Source of the DNA: Roseovarius gahaiensis
GTDB lineage: Bacteria > Pseudomonadota > Alphaproteobacteria > Rhodobacterales > Rhodobacteraceae
Length of the DNA stretch: 64,000 nucleotides
Assembly: GCF_011601345.1 (NCBI RefSeq)
Contig: NZ_JAAORB010000003.1
Location: 124,001-188,000, forward strand
Reading direction: 5' to 3'
Within the stretch, counting starts at the first letter, position 1. The number at the start of each line of letters is the position of its first letter. The position numbers and the translations under genes were made by a program. Below, one piece after another: positions 54,380 to 64,000 of this stretch. The notes under the pieces are model-generated. The model was not told where the DNA came from and did no database searches. It saw only the letters and a program-made list of their open reading frames with translations.

Positions 54380-55987
54380 ATGTTTGAAAAGCTAAAGTCT
54401 ATCGCCGCTGATTTGGCCGGGCGTGATATTGTTGACTTGTTCGCGCAGGATGCCACCCGCGCCGAAAAGTTTTCGGTCGGTTTTGATGATATGGTGCTGG
54501 ATTACGCAAAGACCCGGATCACCGCCGATGTCCGCACCGCGTTGTTGGATCTGGCGCAATCTTGCGACGTGGCTGCCAAGCGGGACGCAATGTTCGCGGG
54601 GCAGGCCATCAATGAAACCGAGGATCGCGCGGTTCTGCACACCGCGTTGCGCAATCTGGACGGTGGGCCGGTGCTGGTCGAGGGCCAGGATGTGATGCCC
54701 GATGTCTTGCACACGCTCGCGTGGCTAGAGAGTTTTGCCGAAGACGTGCGCAGCGGGCGGTTCAAAGGGCAGGGCGGGGCGATCACCGATGTTGTGAATA
54801 TCGGAATTGGCGGCTCACACCTAGGGCCAGAGATGGCTTGTTTGGGGCTGCGCCCCTATCATGACGGGCCGCGCTGTCATTTCGTGTCAAACGTGGATGG
54901 GGCGGATATCACCGATACCTTGGCGGGGCTTGATCCGACGACGACCTTGGTCGTTGTCGCCTCGAAAACCTTTACCACGATCGAAACCATGACAAATGCC
55001 GAAACGGCACGAGCGTGGATGGCGGGCGAGGTCAGCGATCCGGCCGCGCAATTCGTGGCTGTGTCCACCGCACAGGACAAAACCGCCCAGTTTGGCATCC
55101 CGCCGGAGCGAGTGTTTGGTTTTGCCGATTGGGTTGGCGGGCGCTATTCGATCTGGGGGCCGATTGGCCTGCCTTTGATGATCGCCATCGGCGCGGATCA
55201 GTTTCGCGTATTTCTGGCCGGGGCCGAGGCGATGGACACGCATTTCCAACACACCCCTTTGGATCGCAACATGCCGGTCATGCTGGCGCTGGTCGGGCTG
55301 TGGCATCATCAGGTCTGCGGATACCCGACGCGCGCGGTGTTGCCCTATGATCAACGTCTGGCACGGCTGCCCGCCTATTTGCAGCAACTGGAAATGGAAT
55401 CGAATGGCAAACGCGTTACGATGGGCGGGACCGCGCTGCACGGGGCGACCGGCCCCATCGTATGGGGAGAGCCGGGCACAAACGGCCAGCACGCGTTTTA
55501 CCAATTGATTCACCAAGGCAGCCAGATCGTGCCGTGTGAATTCATGGTCGCGGCCAAGGGGCACGAGCCGCATCTGGCCCACCATCACCGCTTACTGGTG
55601 GCCAATTGCCTTGCCCAATCCGAGGCCCTTATGCGGGGCCGGTCCATGGACGAGGCGTTGGCGCTTATGCGCAAGGCCGGGTTTGAGGGCGACGAACTGC
55701 ACCGTCAAGCCGCGCATCGGGTGTTTCCGGGCAACCGCCCCTCGACCACATTGATCTACGATCACCTTAGCCCGCGCCGCTTGGGGCAGATCATTGCGCT
55801 CTATGAACATCGGGTCTTCGTCGAAGGGGCGATCCTTGGGATCAACTCCTTCGATCAATGGGGCGTGGAACTGGGCAAAGTTCTGGCCACCGAGTTGGAA
55901 CCGATCCTGAGCGGCGACGCAGACGGCGCGGGCAAAGATGGCTCAACCCGCGCCTTGGTGGCCTATGCACGTCAGCATTTCGACTGA
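54380..55987 (+). CDS. pgi: glucose-6-phosphate isomerase
   Basis: 535 residues with the PGI signatures [43 protein letters not shown] and the C-terminal [14 protein letters not shown]. It links fructose- and glucose-6-phosphate. Nine bases after pgl, completing the operon. Confidence 0.97.
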   Translation: MFEKLKSIAADLAGRDIVDLFAQDATRAEKFSVGFDDMVLDYAKTRITADVRTALLDLAQSCDVAAKRDAMFAGQAINETEDRAVLHTALRNLDGGPVLVEGQDVMPDVLHTLAWLESFAEDVRSGRFKGQGGAITDVVNIGIGGSHLGPEMACLGLRPYHDGPRCHFVSNVDGADITDTLAGLDPTTTLVVVASKTFTTIETMTNAETARAWMAGEVSDPAAQFVAVSTAQDKTAQFGIPPERVFGFADWVGGRYSIWGPIGLPLMIAIGADQFRVFLAGAEAMDTHFQHTPLDRNMPVMLALVGLWHHQVCGYPTRAVLPYDQRLARLPAYLQQLEMESNGKRVTMGGTALHGATGPIVWGEPGTNGQHAFYQLIHQGSQIVPCEFMVAAKGHEPHLAHHHRLLVANCLAQSEALMRGRSMDEALALMRKAGFEGDELHRQAAHRVFPGNRPSTTLIYDHLSPRRLGQIIALYEHRVFVEGAILGINSFDQWGVELGKVLATELEPILSGDADGAGKDGSTRALVAYARQHFD

Positions 55988-56008
55988 CGATGTAGGTCGC
56001 CTTTCAGG

Positions 56009-56173
56009 TCAGCCCGCCGGCGGCACGCAGTCCAATTCCGCCGCATCCATATCCTGCACCGGATCGCCGGGCGCGCATTCTTCGCCGCTGACAGGGTAGG
56101 TGTTGTCATACTCGCATCCCGCCAAGAACGCAGGGATCATCACAATGGCAAAAATTTTCAATAGGATATTCAT
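56009..56173 (-). CDS. 54-residue lipoprotein of unknown function
   Basis: Short reverse-strand frame with a full lipoprotein signal: MNILLKIFAIVMIPAFLAGC, lipidated Cys20. The mature part is a 34-residue acidic peptide with two further cysteines (GEECAPG, LDCVPP). GAGG lies at good spacing upstream of the ATG. It occupies the gap between pgi and the enolase terminator. No family recognised. Confidence 0.75.
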   Translation of the reverse strand: MNILLKIFAIVMIPAFLAGCEYDNTYPVSGEECAPGDPVQDMDAAELDCVPPAG

Positions 56174-56231
56174 GCTTACCTCGTATCGCTAAAGCCGGAA
56201 TTGGCTGGTTGCGGGGTAAGCCTAGCAATCT

Positions 56232-56275
56232 CGCCCGCGCCTTGCGTTGACCGGCATCAAGGCGCGGGCGGTTTT
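56232..56275 (-). terminator. terminator hairpin downstream of eno
   Basis: CGCCCGCGCCTTG (56232-56244) pairs perfectly with CAAGGCGCGGGCG (56258-56270), a 13-bp stem with a 13-base loop, eight bases beyond the eno stop. The T run (TTTT) is on the plus-strand side, so in the eno direction it is a strong hairpin without a U tail. Confidence 0.75.
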
Positions 56276-56277
56276 CA

Positions 56278-57591
<1,314 letters not shown>

Positions 57592-57623
57592 TCAATTCTA
57601 CCGCGGAATACAACTGGGCTTGG

Positions 57624-58514
57624 TCAGTTTGGGCCGGGTCTGCCGCGCGCCAGACGGCGGCGCAGGCGGCGTTCGCGCAGCAACGTGTAAAGCCCCGAAG
57701 AGATGATTATACTGGCCCCGATCAGGGTCAGGGCGTCGGGGCGTTCGTCAAACAAGGTGACAGCGATGATCAATGCAAAGATCAGGCGCGAATAGCGAAA
57801 CGGCGTGACAAACGACACCTCGCCCACCCGCATCGCGGCGACAATCGCATAATACCCGGCAACACCGAGGATCAGGGCAAGACCGATGTCGCGCCATTGT
57901 GTGGCGTCAGGGTTGACCGCGCCGCCACTGATCCAGACCATGATCAACCCGGCGGGCACGATGGTAGCGAAGCCATAGCATGACAACTGCATTGACGTGA
58001 CCGTGCGCGGCACCGCGCGCGTGGCCAGATCCCGCAGGGCCAAGCCAAAGACCGCCTGAACCGCAAACAGCGAGGCGGGCTCAAAACCCGCTAAACCGGG
58101 GCGGATCACCATCAAAACGCCGGCAAAGCCAACCAGAATGGCGCTCCAGCGGCGCCAGCCCACGTCTTCGCCCAGAAACAGCGCCGCGCCCAAGGTCACA
58201 GCCAGTGGCGTGGCCTGCAAAATGGCCGAGGCCGACGCCAGAGGCGTCAGCGCGATGGCCGTGACAAACCCCAAGGTGCCGATCAATTCGCCCAGATTGC
58301 GCAACATCACCGGGGTTGTGATCAAATCGCGTGAAAACAGCCGATGGCCGCGCCCGACTGCAATGGCGCCAAACATCACGGCCCCGCCTGCGCCCAGAAA
58401 CACAAGGATCTGACCGACAGGCAAATCATAGGACAGCCGCTTGACGAACATGTCCTCAAGCGCAAAGCCGGCCATCGCCAGCACCATCAGCGCACTGCCG
58501 CGCAGGTTTTCCAT
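57624..58514 (-). CDS. EamA-family (DMT) transporter
   Basis: 296-residue membrane protein with ten hydrophobic segments in two EamA repeats of five. Typical DMT features are GTLGFVTAIALTPLASASAILQATPL and GVAGYYAIVAAMRVGEVSFVTPFRYSRLIFALI. It is likely a metabolite exporter; the substrate is unknown. ATG 58514 gives MENLRGSALM. Confidence 0.88.
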   Translation of the reverse strand: MENLRGSALMVLAMAGFALEDMFVKRLSYDLPVGQILVFLGAGGAVMFGAIAVGRGHRLFSRDLITTPVMLRNLGELIGTLGFVTAIALTPLASASAILQATPLAVTLGAALFLGEDVGWRRWSAILVGFAGVLMVIRPGLAGFEPASLFAVQAVFGLALRDLATRAVPRTVTSMQLSCYGFATIVPAGLIMVWISGGAVNPDATQWRDIGLALILGVAGYYAIVAAMRVGEVSFVTPFRYSRLIFALIIAVTLFDERPDALTLIGASIIISSGLYTLLRERRLRRRLARGRPGPN

Positions 58515-58594
58515 TCTGTGGCCTCGGAGGGTCGTTCGCGTCCTGATCTGCCTATGCCTGTCTTGGTGGCTTTGCAAGCTGCGGCAGGGCCATG

Positions 58595-59005
58595 CTATTT
58601 CTTGATCGGCACGCCATATAGTTCCAGCCTATGGCCTTTCAGCCGATAGCCCAGCTTTTCCGCGATCTTTTCCTGCAAGGCTTCGATCTCGGGGTCGACA
58701 AATTCGATCACCTCGCCGCTTTGCATGTCGATCAGGTGGTCGTGATGGTCGCGCTCGGCGTCTTCATAGCGGGCGCGCCCGTCGCCAAACTCAAGCTTGT
58801 CCAAAATGCCCGCTTCTTCGAACAGTTTGACGGTGCGATACACCGTGGCGATCGAAATGCGCGGATCAATGGCCGAGGCGCGGGCATATAGCTCCTCGAC
58901 ATCCGGGTGATCGTCCGAGGTCTCCAGCACCGATGCGATGGTGCGGCGCTGGTCTGTCATGCGCAGCCCCTTGGCCTCGCAACGCGATATGATGGTGTCG
59001 GACAT
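58595..59005 (-). CDS. Fur-family transcriptional regulator (Fur/Mur)
   Basis: 136 residues: winged helix (RMTDQRRTIASVLETSDDHPDVEELYARA.. ISIATVYRTVKLFEEAG) and a metal-binding dimerisation domain with ERDHHDHLIDMQSGEVIEF. It lacks the C-terminal CxxC pairs of many Fur proteins, as do alphaproteobacterial Mur/Fur regulators that sense manganese or iron. It is not next to a metal transporter here. Confidence 0.9.
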   Translation of the reverse strand: MSDTIISRCEAKGLRMTDQRRTIASVLETSDDHPDVEELYARASAIDPRISIATVYRTVKLFEEAGILDKLEFGDGRARYEDAERDHHDHLIDMQSGEVIEFVDPEIEALQEKIAEKLGYRLKGHRLELYGVPIKK

Positions 59006-59120
59006 GCCGTTCCCCTGTCGTCTTTGTGGCGGTGGATAGCTTTTACGTCAAATTGAATCCAGCCGTTTCTAGTGCTGGTGCTTGACTTTGGGCTGGCAAA
59101 GGTGCATTCGCCATCCAACC

Positions 59121-59179
59121 GATGTTTCCTGCCGCGTGAGCAGCCGGGCGGCCCTTGGCCATACCCAACATGAAACATC
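59121..59179 (+). other. possible structured leader of the DEAD-box helicase gene
   Basis: GATGTTTC (59121-59128) and GAAACATC (59172-59179) are perfect inverted copies 43 bases apart in the 323-base gap between the Fur-family gene and the helicase. Helicase genes of this type often have long, cold-responsive leaders, but no known leader was recognised. No coding sequence is seen in the gap. Confidence 0.25.
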
Positions 59180-59328
59180 GTGGAAAGTTCCCAAAATCAC
59201 GCGTGGGTCCGAACCATCATGGCGATGACTGGCAAGAGGCCGGGCATGGGCCTTGGTGTCACCACGAAATCCCGGCCCCTATCGGGCAGGGTGCGGCATG
59301 TGCATGTGCGATGCCCGAAAGGAAATGA

Positions 59329-60594
59329 ATGAACCTGTTTCAGGAAATGGGCCTGCCCGGCCCGCTGGTCAAAAAACTGGCCGCCATGGGCATCACCGAC
59401 CCCACCCCCATTCAGGAACGCGCGATCCCCTTCGCGTTGGATGGGCACGATGTCATGGGGCTGGCGCAGACCGGCACCGGCAAAACCGCGGCCTTTGGCC
59501 TGCCGCTTTTGACCAAGCTGATGGAAGAGCCGGGCAAGCCCGAGCCGAAAGCCGTGCGCAGCCTGATCCTTGCGCCCACCCGCGAATTGGCTGGCCAAAT
59601 CCGCGACACGCTTGTGCCGCTGGTCAAAGACTCGCCGATCAAGGTCGGGCTGGTTGTGGGCGGCGCGTCGATCAATCCGCAGATCAAGCGTTTGGAACGT
59701 GGCACCGATATTTTGGTCGCCACCCCCGGACGCCTGCTGGACCTGTTGGATCGTCGCGCGCTGACACTGAGCGCGACGCGCTTTCTGGTGCTGGACGAGG
59801 CCGATCAGATGCTTGATCTGGGCTTTATCCACGCGCTGCGCAAAATCTCGGGGCTGTTGCCTGCCGAGCGTCAGACCATGCTGTTTTCGGCCACCATGCC
59901 CAAGCAGATGGAAGAAATCGCCGGCAGCTATCTGACCCACCCCAAGCGGGTTCAGGTTAACCCGCCGGGCAAGGCCGCAGACAAGATTACGCAATCGGTG
60001 CATTTTATCGCGAAATCCGAAAAGCCCGATTTGCTGATCGAATTGCTGAAGGGCCACCGCGAGGAATTGGCGCTGGTCTTTGGCCGCACCAAGCACGGGT
60101 CGGACAAGCTGGCCAAGCGTTTGCAGGCCGCAGGGTTCGAGGTGGCTGCGATCCACGGCAACAAAAGCCAAGGACAGCGCGAACGCGCCCTGAAAGCATT
60201 CCGCGCGGGCGAAGTGCAGGTCTTGGTTGCCACCGATGTGGCCGCGCGCGGGCTGGATATTCCGGACGTCAAGCACGTCTACAACTACGAGCTGCCCAAT
60301 GTCGCCGAAAACTATGTGCACCGGATTGGCCGGACTGCGCGGGCCGGGCGTGACGGGGCAGCCATTGCCTTTTGCGCTCCGGATGAAATGGGCGAGCTGA
60401 AGGACATCCAGAAAGCCATGGGGATCACGATCCCTGTCGCGTCTGGCCGTCCGTGGGCCGATTTGCCTGACCCCAAGGCCAAACCGAAGGGCCGTGGCGG
60501 CCCGCGTCGCGGAAATGGTGGTGGCGGACAGCCCGGCAAACCACAAGGCGGAGCACGCCGTCGCAGAGGCGGACAGGCCCGGCAAGCGGCCTGA
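59329..60594 (+). CDS. DEAD-box RNA helicase (RhlE-like)
   Basis: 421 residues with Q motif (TDPTPIQERAIP), Walker A AQTGTGKT, DEAD in LDEADQML, SAT in LFSATMPK, ATDVAARGLDIP and HRIGRTARAGR. The tail after residue ~380 is rich in Gly, Arg, Lys and Pro (PRRGNGGGG), probably RNA-binding. AAAGGAAA precedes the ATG. Role in ribosome assembly or mRNA turnover. Confidence 0.94.
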   Translation: MNLFQEMGLPGPLVKKLAAMGITDPTPIQERAIPFALDGHDVMGLAQTGTGKTAAFGLPLLTKLMEEPGKPEPKAVRSLILAPTRELAGQIRDTLVPLVKDSPIKVGLVVGGASINPQIKRLERGTDILVATPGRLLDLLDRRALTLSATRFLVLDEADQMLDLGFIHALRKISGLLPAERQTMLFSATMPKQMEEIAGSYLTHPKRVQVNPPGKAADKITQSVHFIAKSEKPDLLIELLKGHREELALVFGRTKHGSDKLAKRLQAAGFEVAAIHGNKSQGQRERALKAFRAGEVQVLVATDVAARGLDIPDVKHVYNYELPNVAENYVHRIGRTARAGRDGAAIAFCAPDEMGELKDIQKAMGITIPVASGRPWADLPDPKAKPKGRGGPRRGNGGGGQPGKPQGGARRRRGGQARQAA

Positions 60595-60608
60595 TACCTT
60601 TCCAACAT

Positions 60609-60632
60609 GGCCTGCCCCCAAGGGGGCGGGCC
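60609..60632 (+). terminator. terminator-like hairpin after the helicase gene
   Basis: GGCCTGCCCCC (60609-60619) pairs with GGGGGCGGGCC (60622-60632) with one G-T wobble and a tiny loop, 14 bases after the stop. Only a weak, late T run follows (TTTT near 60645). Confidence 0.55.
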
Positions 60633-60711
60633 TTGCAGTACATGTTTTAAATGATCCTCAAGGGCGCGGAGCGCAATGACCGCTCTCGGGGCATTTGATC
60701 AAGACGTTCCA

Positions 60712-60873
60712 GCGCGGATTCAAGGCCGAAGGCCGCCGCGCATCGCCGGGCCGCCCCCCGGCACGGCGATTTGGCAAAGCTGGGTGCCGCACTCAAAGGT
60801 TTTGCGGATTTGGCTGGGATAAAGTGCCATTGAGCACGCTTTGGATCGCCGCGCCGCGGCCCGCCGACGCGCG
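60712..60873. repeat. 162-nt dispersed element with terminal inverted repeats, copy B
   Basis: Aligns with 38856-39015 at both ends and in spacing. The left arm CGCGCATCGCCGGGCCGCC runs to GGCGATT; the right arm, read in complement, is CGCGCGTCGGCGGGCCGCG running to GGCGATCC. It lies between two convergent genes just before the stop of the EEP hydrolase at 60887. Confidence 0.75.
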
Positions 60874-60886
60874 TCTGTTGCAATTT

Positions 60887-61585
60887 TCATTTCAGCGTCA
60901 CGTCAGCCCATACCGGCAGGTGATCCGAGGCGATATGCGCCGGTTGCCGCGTATGCACCCCCGTTTGCTGCGCCAATAGGTCGGGGCTCAGCGCGATGCG
61001 GTCCAAAGGGGCCACAGGCCGCAGCGCGGGAAAAGACGGGCGGGCCGGCAAAAACTGCAGGTGTTTGATCGCCGCATCCAAGGCCAGCCCCTTGCCCCAT
61101 TCGTTGAAATCCCCGGCAAAGACCGTTGGCAGCATGGGCAAGTCCTGCAAGGCCCGGCAGACCGCGGCCACTTGCAGCAAACGATAGCGCCGAACCAAGC
61201 CAAGATGCAGCCCCACCACGCGCAACGGGCCAATCGGTGTTTGCAAATCAGCCCGGACCGCGCCGCGCGGCTCAAGCCCCGGCAAGTCGATATGCGCGGT
61301 TGTCGAAGAGGTAATATCGCCGCGGATCAGCATTGCATTGCCATGCCAACCCAAGGATCCGCCGGGCGCCCCGAAGGGCAGAATGGTCCAGCCGTCTTCT
61401 TCGATCATGTCGTGGGGCAGGGCGGCAGGCCGTGGCGGCAGGCGCTTGTCGGCCTCTTGCAAGACGGCGATATCAGCCCCAAGTGCATTAAGGACATTCA
61501 GGCTGCGGTCGGGCCTGCGGCGCAAGTCCAGACCGACGCATTTTTGCAGGTTATAGGTTGCAATTCTTAGCCCGGATGCCTTCAT
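60887..61585 (-). CDS. endonuclease/exonuclease/phosphatase family protein
   Basis: 232 residues of the EEP fold: RIATYNLQKC at the N-terminus, VLQEAD (metal-binding Glu), VVGLHLGLVRRYR, FAGDFNEW and IASDHLPVWADV at the end. The catalytic set is complete. The substrate (nucleic acid, phospholipid or other phosphodiester) cannot be decided. ATG 61585 (MKASGLRI) is preferred; it is divergent from the next gene. Confidence 0.87.
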   Translation of the reverse strand: MKASGLRIATYNLQKCVGLDLRRRPDRSLNVLNALGADIAVLQEADKRLPPRPAALPHDMIEEDGWTILPFGAPGGSLGWHGNAMLIRGDITSSTTAHIDLPGLEPRGAVRADLQTPIGPLRVVGLHLGLVRRYRLLQVAAVCRALQDLPMLPTVFAGDFNEWGKGLALDAAIKHLQFLPARPSFPALRPVAPLDRIALSPDLLAQQTGVHTRQPAHIASDHLPVWADVTLK

Positions 61586-61624
61586 GACCCCCAATAAAGG
61601 CAATAATAGCGAGGTTGTCACCCG

Positions 61625-62260
61625 GTGTTTTCCGAACAAACATGGCTGGCGCGGCTGATTTGGCTATCCTTGTTCGCGGTGGCGCTGTGGGCTTTGTTGG
61701 AATGGCAGTTAGAGCTGGCATTCGTGGCCTTGGGGACGCTGGCGGTGTTTGTCGTGCCGGTTCTTGCCGCGAAATGGGCCGATGTCCAAGTGCCGCCCAG
61801 TTTTATCGCGGCTGTGGTGTTTTTCGTCGCCGCAACTTTGTTTCTGGGCGAAGTCTTTGATTTTTATGAACGGTTCTGGTGGTGGGATATCGCCATGCAT
61901 GCCAGTTCGGCGGTGGGTTTTGGCCTTGTCGGGTTTGTGCTGGTCTTCATTATGTTCCAAGGGGATCGGTTTGCCGCCCCGCCCATAGCAATGGCGTTTT
62001 TCGCATTTTGCTTTGCCATGACCATCGGCGCCGTCTGGGAAATTTTCGAGTTTGGCATGGACCAAATATTTGGCATGAATATGCAAAAAACCGGCCTTGA
62101 CGACACGATGGGCGATTTGATTGTCAACACATTGGGGGCCGTCATTGGCGCGGCATCCGGGTTTGCCTACCTGAAGGGGCAAGCGCGTGGCGGTGTCCAG
62201 CAAATGATCGACGAATTCGTCAAGCGCAATCCAAGGCTGTTCAAACGCTGGCGCAAATAA
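61625..62260 (+). CDS. YjdF/DUF2238-like membrane protein
   Basis: 211 residues with about six hydrophobic segments. The conserved family motifs are WWWDIAMHASSAVGFGLVGF and GAVWEIFEFGMDQ..TGLDDTMGDLIVNTLGAVIG. Function unknown. It converges on the SelO gene with five bases between. Confidence 0.82.
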   Translation: MFSEQTWLARLIWLSLFAVALWALLEWQLELAFVALGTLAVFVVPVLAAKWADVQVPPSFIAAVVFFVAATLFLGEVFDFYERFWWWDIAMHASSAVGFGLVGFVLVFIMFQGDRFAAPPIAMAFFAFCFAMTIGAVWEIFEFGMDQIFGMNMQKTGLDDTMGDLIVNTLGAVIGAASGFAYLKGQARGGVQQMIDEFVKRNPRLFKRWRK

Positions 62261-62265
62261 ATCTG

Positions 62266-63687
62266 TCAGGTTCCACAGAACGTGCGATGAACAACCTCTG
62301 ACGGGCCGGGCGGGCGCGTCAGGTCGTCGGCACCGTCCTGCCTAGTGAACGGATCGGACAGCACGCGCATCAGGCGGTCAAAGGGGCGGAAATCGCCGGA
62401 TACGGCGGCTTGGATCATGTGTTCCACTTGGTGATTGCGCGGAATGTAGACCGGGTTTGCGGCGCGCATCGTCTCAAACGGTGCAGCCTCGGACTTGATC
62501 CTGTCTTGCCAGCTTGGTGCCCACCGGTCAAAAGCAGCGGGGTCTGTGAAGTGATCACGCGCGGTGCCGTCGACAAGCGCGCGGAACGTGTTGGTGAAAT
62601 CGGCATCATTTTCAGCCATCGCTTGCAAAAGATCGGTGATCAGGGTTTCGTCCTCGGGCGTTGCCTGCGCGATACCGATCTTGCGCCCATAGGCCGCCAG
62701 CCAATGGGCATGTATACGGTCCGGCATGGCATGCACCAGTTGGGTAAACTCGGACACTGCGGCGTCTTGATTAGGCATCAACCCCACCAAGGCCGTCGCC
62801 AGTTGCGCCATGTTCCAGACAATAACGTTGGGCTGATTGGAGAACGCATAGCGCCCCTGCGCATCAATCGAGCTGAACACCGTATCGGGGTGGAACCCAT
62901 CCATGAAGGCACAGGGGCCGTAATCAATGGTTTCGCCCGAAATGCTGGTGTTGTCTGTATTCATCACACCGTGGATGAACCCCACGGACATCCACTGCGC
63001 CACCAGCTGCGCCTGCCGATCTATCACCGTTTCCAACAGGTCTGCCGGGGTTTCGGCCTCGGGGGCGTGGCGCTGAGCGGCATAGTCGAACAAGGCCTTG
63101 AGGCCGGGCATATCGCGCCGGGCGGCGAAATATTGGAAGGTGCCAACGCGCAAATGGCTGGTCGCCACACGGGTCAGCACCGCGCCGGGCATTGCCCCTG
63201 TGTCACGATAGACAGATTCGCCGGTGGCCACGGCTGCCAGCGCGCGGCTGGTGGGAATGCCAAGCGCATGCATCGCCTCGGACACCACGTATTCGCGCAG
63301 CACCGGGCCAAGCCACGCGCGGCCATCGCCCATACGGCTATAAGGTGTCGGGCCCGAGCCCTTGAGTTGCAGATCAACGCGCGCGCCACCCGGCGTGACG
63401 ATCTCGCCCAGTAAATGCGCGCGCCCGTCGCCAAGTTGCGGCGAAAACCCACCAAACTGATGCCCGGCATAGACCTGCGCCAGCGGCTCGGCCCCCTCGG
63501 GGGGCGTATTGCCGCCAAAGACCTGCGCCATCACATCGTCAGGGCCGGGCTTGATCCCCAACTCCTTGGCCAACCCGTGATTGAAGGCCAAAAGGGTCGG
63601 TGCCTTGACGGGAACCGGCAGCATGCGGCTGAAAAACCTGTCGGGCAGGCGGGCGTAGCTGTTTTCAAGGGGAATGTGCAAGCTCAT
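62266..63687 (-). CDS. selO: protein adenylyltransferase SelO (YdiU)
   Basis: 473-residue pseudokinase that transfers AMP from ATP to proteins. It shows NHGLAKELGI, YAGHQFGGFSPQLGDGRA, LKGSGPTPYSRMGDGRA, MNTDNTSISGETIDYGPCAFMD and a near-terminal redox Cys (TFCGT, Cys471, third from the end), where animal SelO has selenocysteine. Confidence 0.93.
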   Translation of the reverse strand: MSLHIPLENSYARLPDRFFSRMLPVPVKAPTLLAFNHGLAKELGIKPGPDDVMAQVFGGNTPPEGAEPLAQVYAGHQFGGFSPQLGDGRAHLLGEIVTPGGARVDLQLKGSGPTPYSRMGDGRAWLGPVLREYVVSEAMHALGIPTSRALAAVATGESVYRDTGAMPGAVLTRVATSHLRVGTFQYFAARRDMPGLKALFDYAAQRHAPEAETPADLLETVIDRQAQLVAQWMSVGFIHGVMNTDNTSISGETIDYGPCAFMDGFHPDTVFSSIDAQGRYAFSNQPNVIVWNMAQLATALVGLMPNQDAAVSEFTQLVHAMPDRIHAHWLAAYGRKIGIAQATPEDETLITDLLQAMAENDADFTNTFRALVDGTARDHFTDPAAFDRWAPSWQDRIKSEAAPFETMRAANPVYIPRNHQVEHMIQAAVSGDFRPFDRLMRVLSDPFTRQDGADDLTRPPGPSEVVHRTFCGT

Positions 63688-63718
63688 TCCATAAACCTAG
63701 TATCTGGCAGATGGAATG

Positions 63719-64000
63719 CTAGACCTCGCGGGTCAGGATCAGCACTTCATCGCGGGGATGAAACCGCATACGGCGATACAGCGACTGCGGCCGCGTCGCC
63801 GCGCGCGGGGTTTCGACATGCAGCGCCTTCAGGCCTGCGCCTTTCAGGGCTTTGGGCAGGCTGGTCAGCACCTCGGCCCCGATGCCGCGATTGCGCACGC
63901 CCGGCCTGATGAACACCTCATCCAGCGTCGCGGTCATGCCACCTTGGCGGATCGACCAGCCGAAGGATAACACAACATAGCCGATCGGCGCACGCACAGG
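63719..64000 (-). CDS. GNAT-family acetyltransferase, 5' end outside window
   Basis: C-terminal ~93 residues of a GNAT N-acetyltransferase. The acetyl-CoA loop is GVRNRGIGAEVLTSL, preceded by LDEVFIRP and followed by SLYRRMRFHPRDEVLILTREV. The frame is open to the window edge with no ribosome-binding site at the apparent GTG (63997), so the start lies beyond 64000. Confidence 0.82.
   Translation of the reverse strand, partial: PVRAPIGYVVLSFGWSIRQGGMTATLDEVFIRPGVRNRGIGAEVLTSLPKALKGAGLKALHVETPRAATRPQSLYRRMRFHPRDEVLILTREV

Overview
This window looks like chromosomal DNA from a marine-type alphaproteobacterium of the order Rhodobacterales (Roseobacter group). The reasons are high GC with G/C-ending codons, an RcGTA-like gene transfer agent (GTA) cluster in the canonical g1-g15 order, a pyruvate dehydrogenase E1-beta subunit with a fused lipoyl domain, a Fur/Mur-type regulator without C-terminal CxxC pairs, and small lipoproteins of Rhodobacterales type. 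No rRNA, tRNA, CRISPR array or insertion sequence was found.

Layout. 1-4.8 kb is the fatty-acid and cell-wall block: 3' end of fabG, acpP with promoter and terminator, a divergent HisA-like TIM barrel, fabF and mltG. 4.8-10 kb follows an AT-rich intergenic stretch and carries UDP-glucuronate decarboxylase, a GalE-type 4-epimerase, a membrane GT2 polysaccharide synthase and a secreted GH26-like hydrolase, closed by a strong terminator. This order resembles the uxs1-uxe-apsS-apsH1 arabinose-polysaccharide operon of Sinorhizobium (from memory). Two small secreted or lipoprotein genes follow. 11.3-25.4 kb is the GTA cluster: terminases, portal, g3.5, protease, capsid, connectors, tail tube, chaperones, tape measure, distal tail, hub, peptidase and g15. 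All are intact except g15, which carries an in-frame stop and a one-base insertion in a G run.

25.4-32.7 kb: a DksA/TraR zinc-finger protein, cysE, a shared cysE/pdhC terminator, the pdhA-pdhB-pdhC operon (reverse strand) with a palindromic operator candidate, ftsB, and an AidB-like acyl-CoA dehydrogenase. 32.9-38.7 kb: cysS, cimA, an NDUFAF6-like squalene/phytoene synthase homologue and prfC. 39-44.6 kb: a Hint-domain protein, an atypical SDR, a Na+/solute symporter, bpt, an RDD protein and a YbaK deacylase. 44.7-52 kb: glnE, a small hypothetical gene, a DUF6778-like lipoprotein, an RlmI-like methyltransferase, a PIN protein, an M48 protease and a radical SAM protein. 52.2-57.6 kb: zwf-pgl-pgi (glucose-6-phosphate metabolism), a 54-residue lipoprotein and eno. 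57.6-64 kb: an EamA transporter, a Fur-family regulator, a DEAD-box helicase, an EEP hydrolase, a YjdF-like membrane protein, SelO and the C-terminal part of a GNAT acetyltransferase that runs off the window.

Two families of dispersed noncoding repeats were seen. One is a ~160-nt element with ~30-nt imperfect terminal inverted repeats (38856-39015 and 60712-60873). The other is a hairpin followed by a conserved ACTCCCC..GTATTTT core (34580-34633 and 50308-50370).
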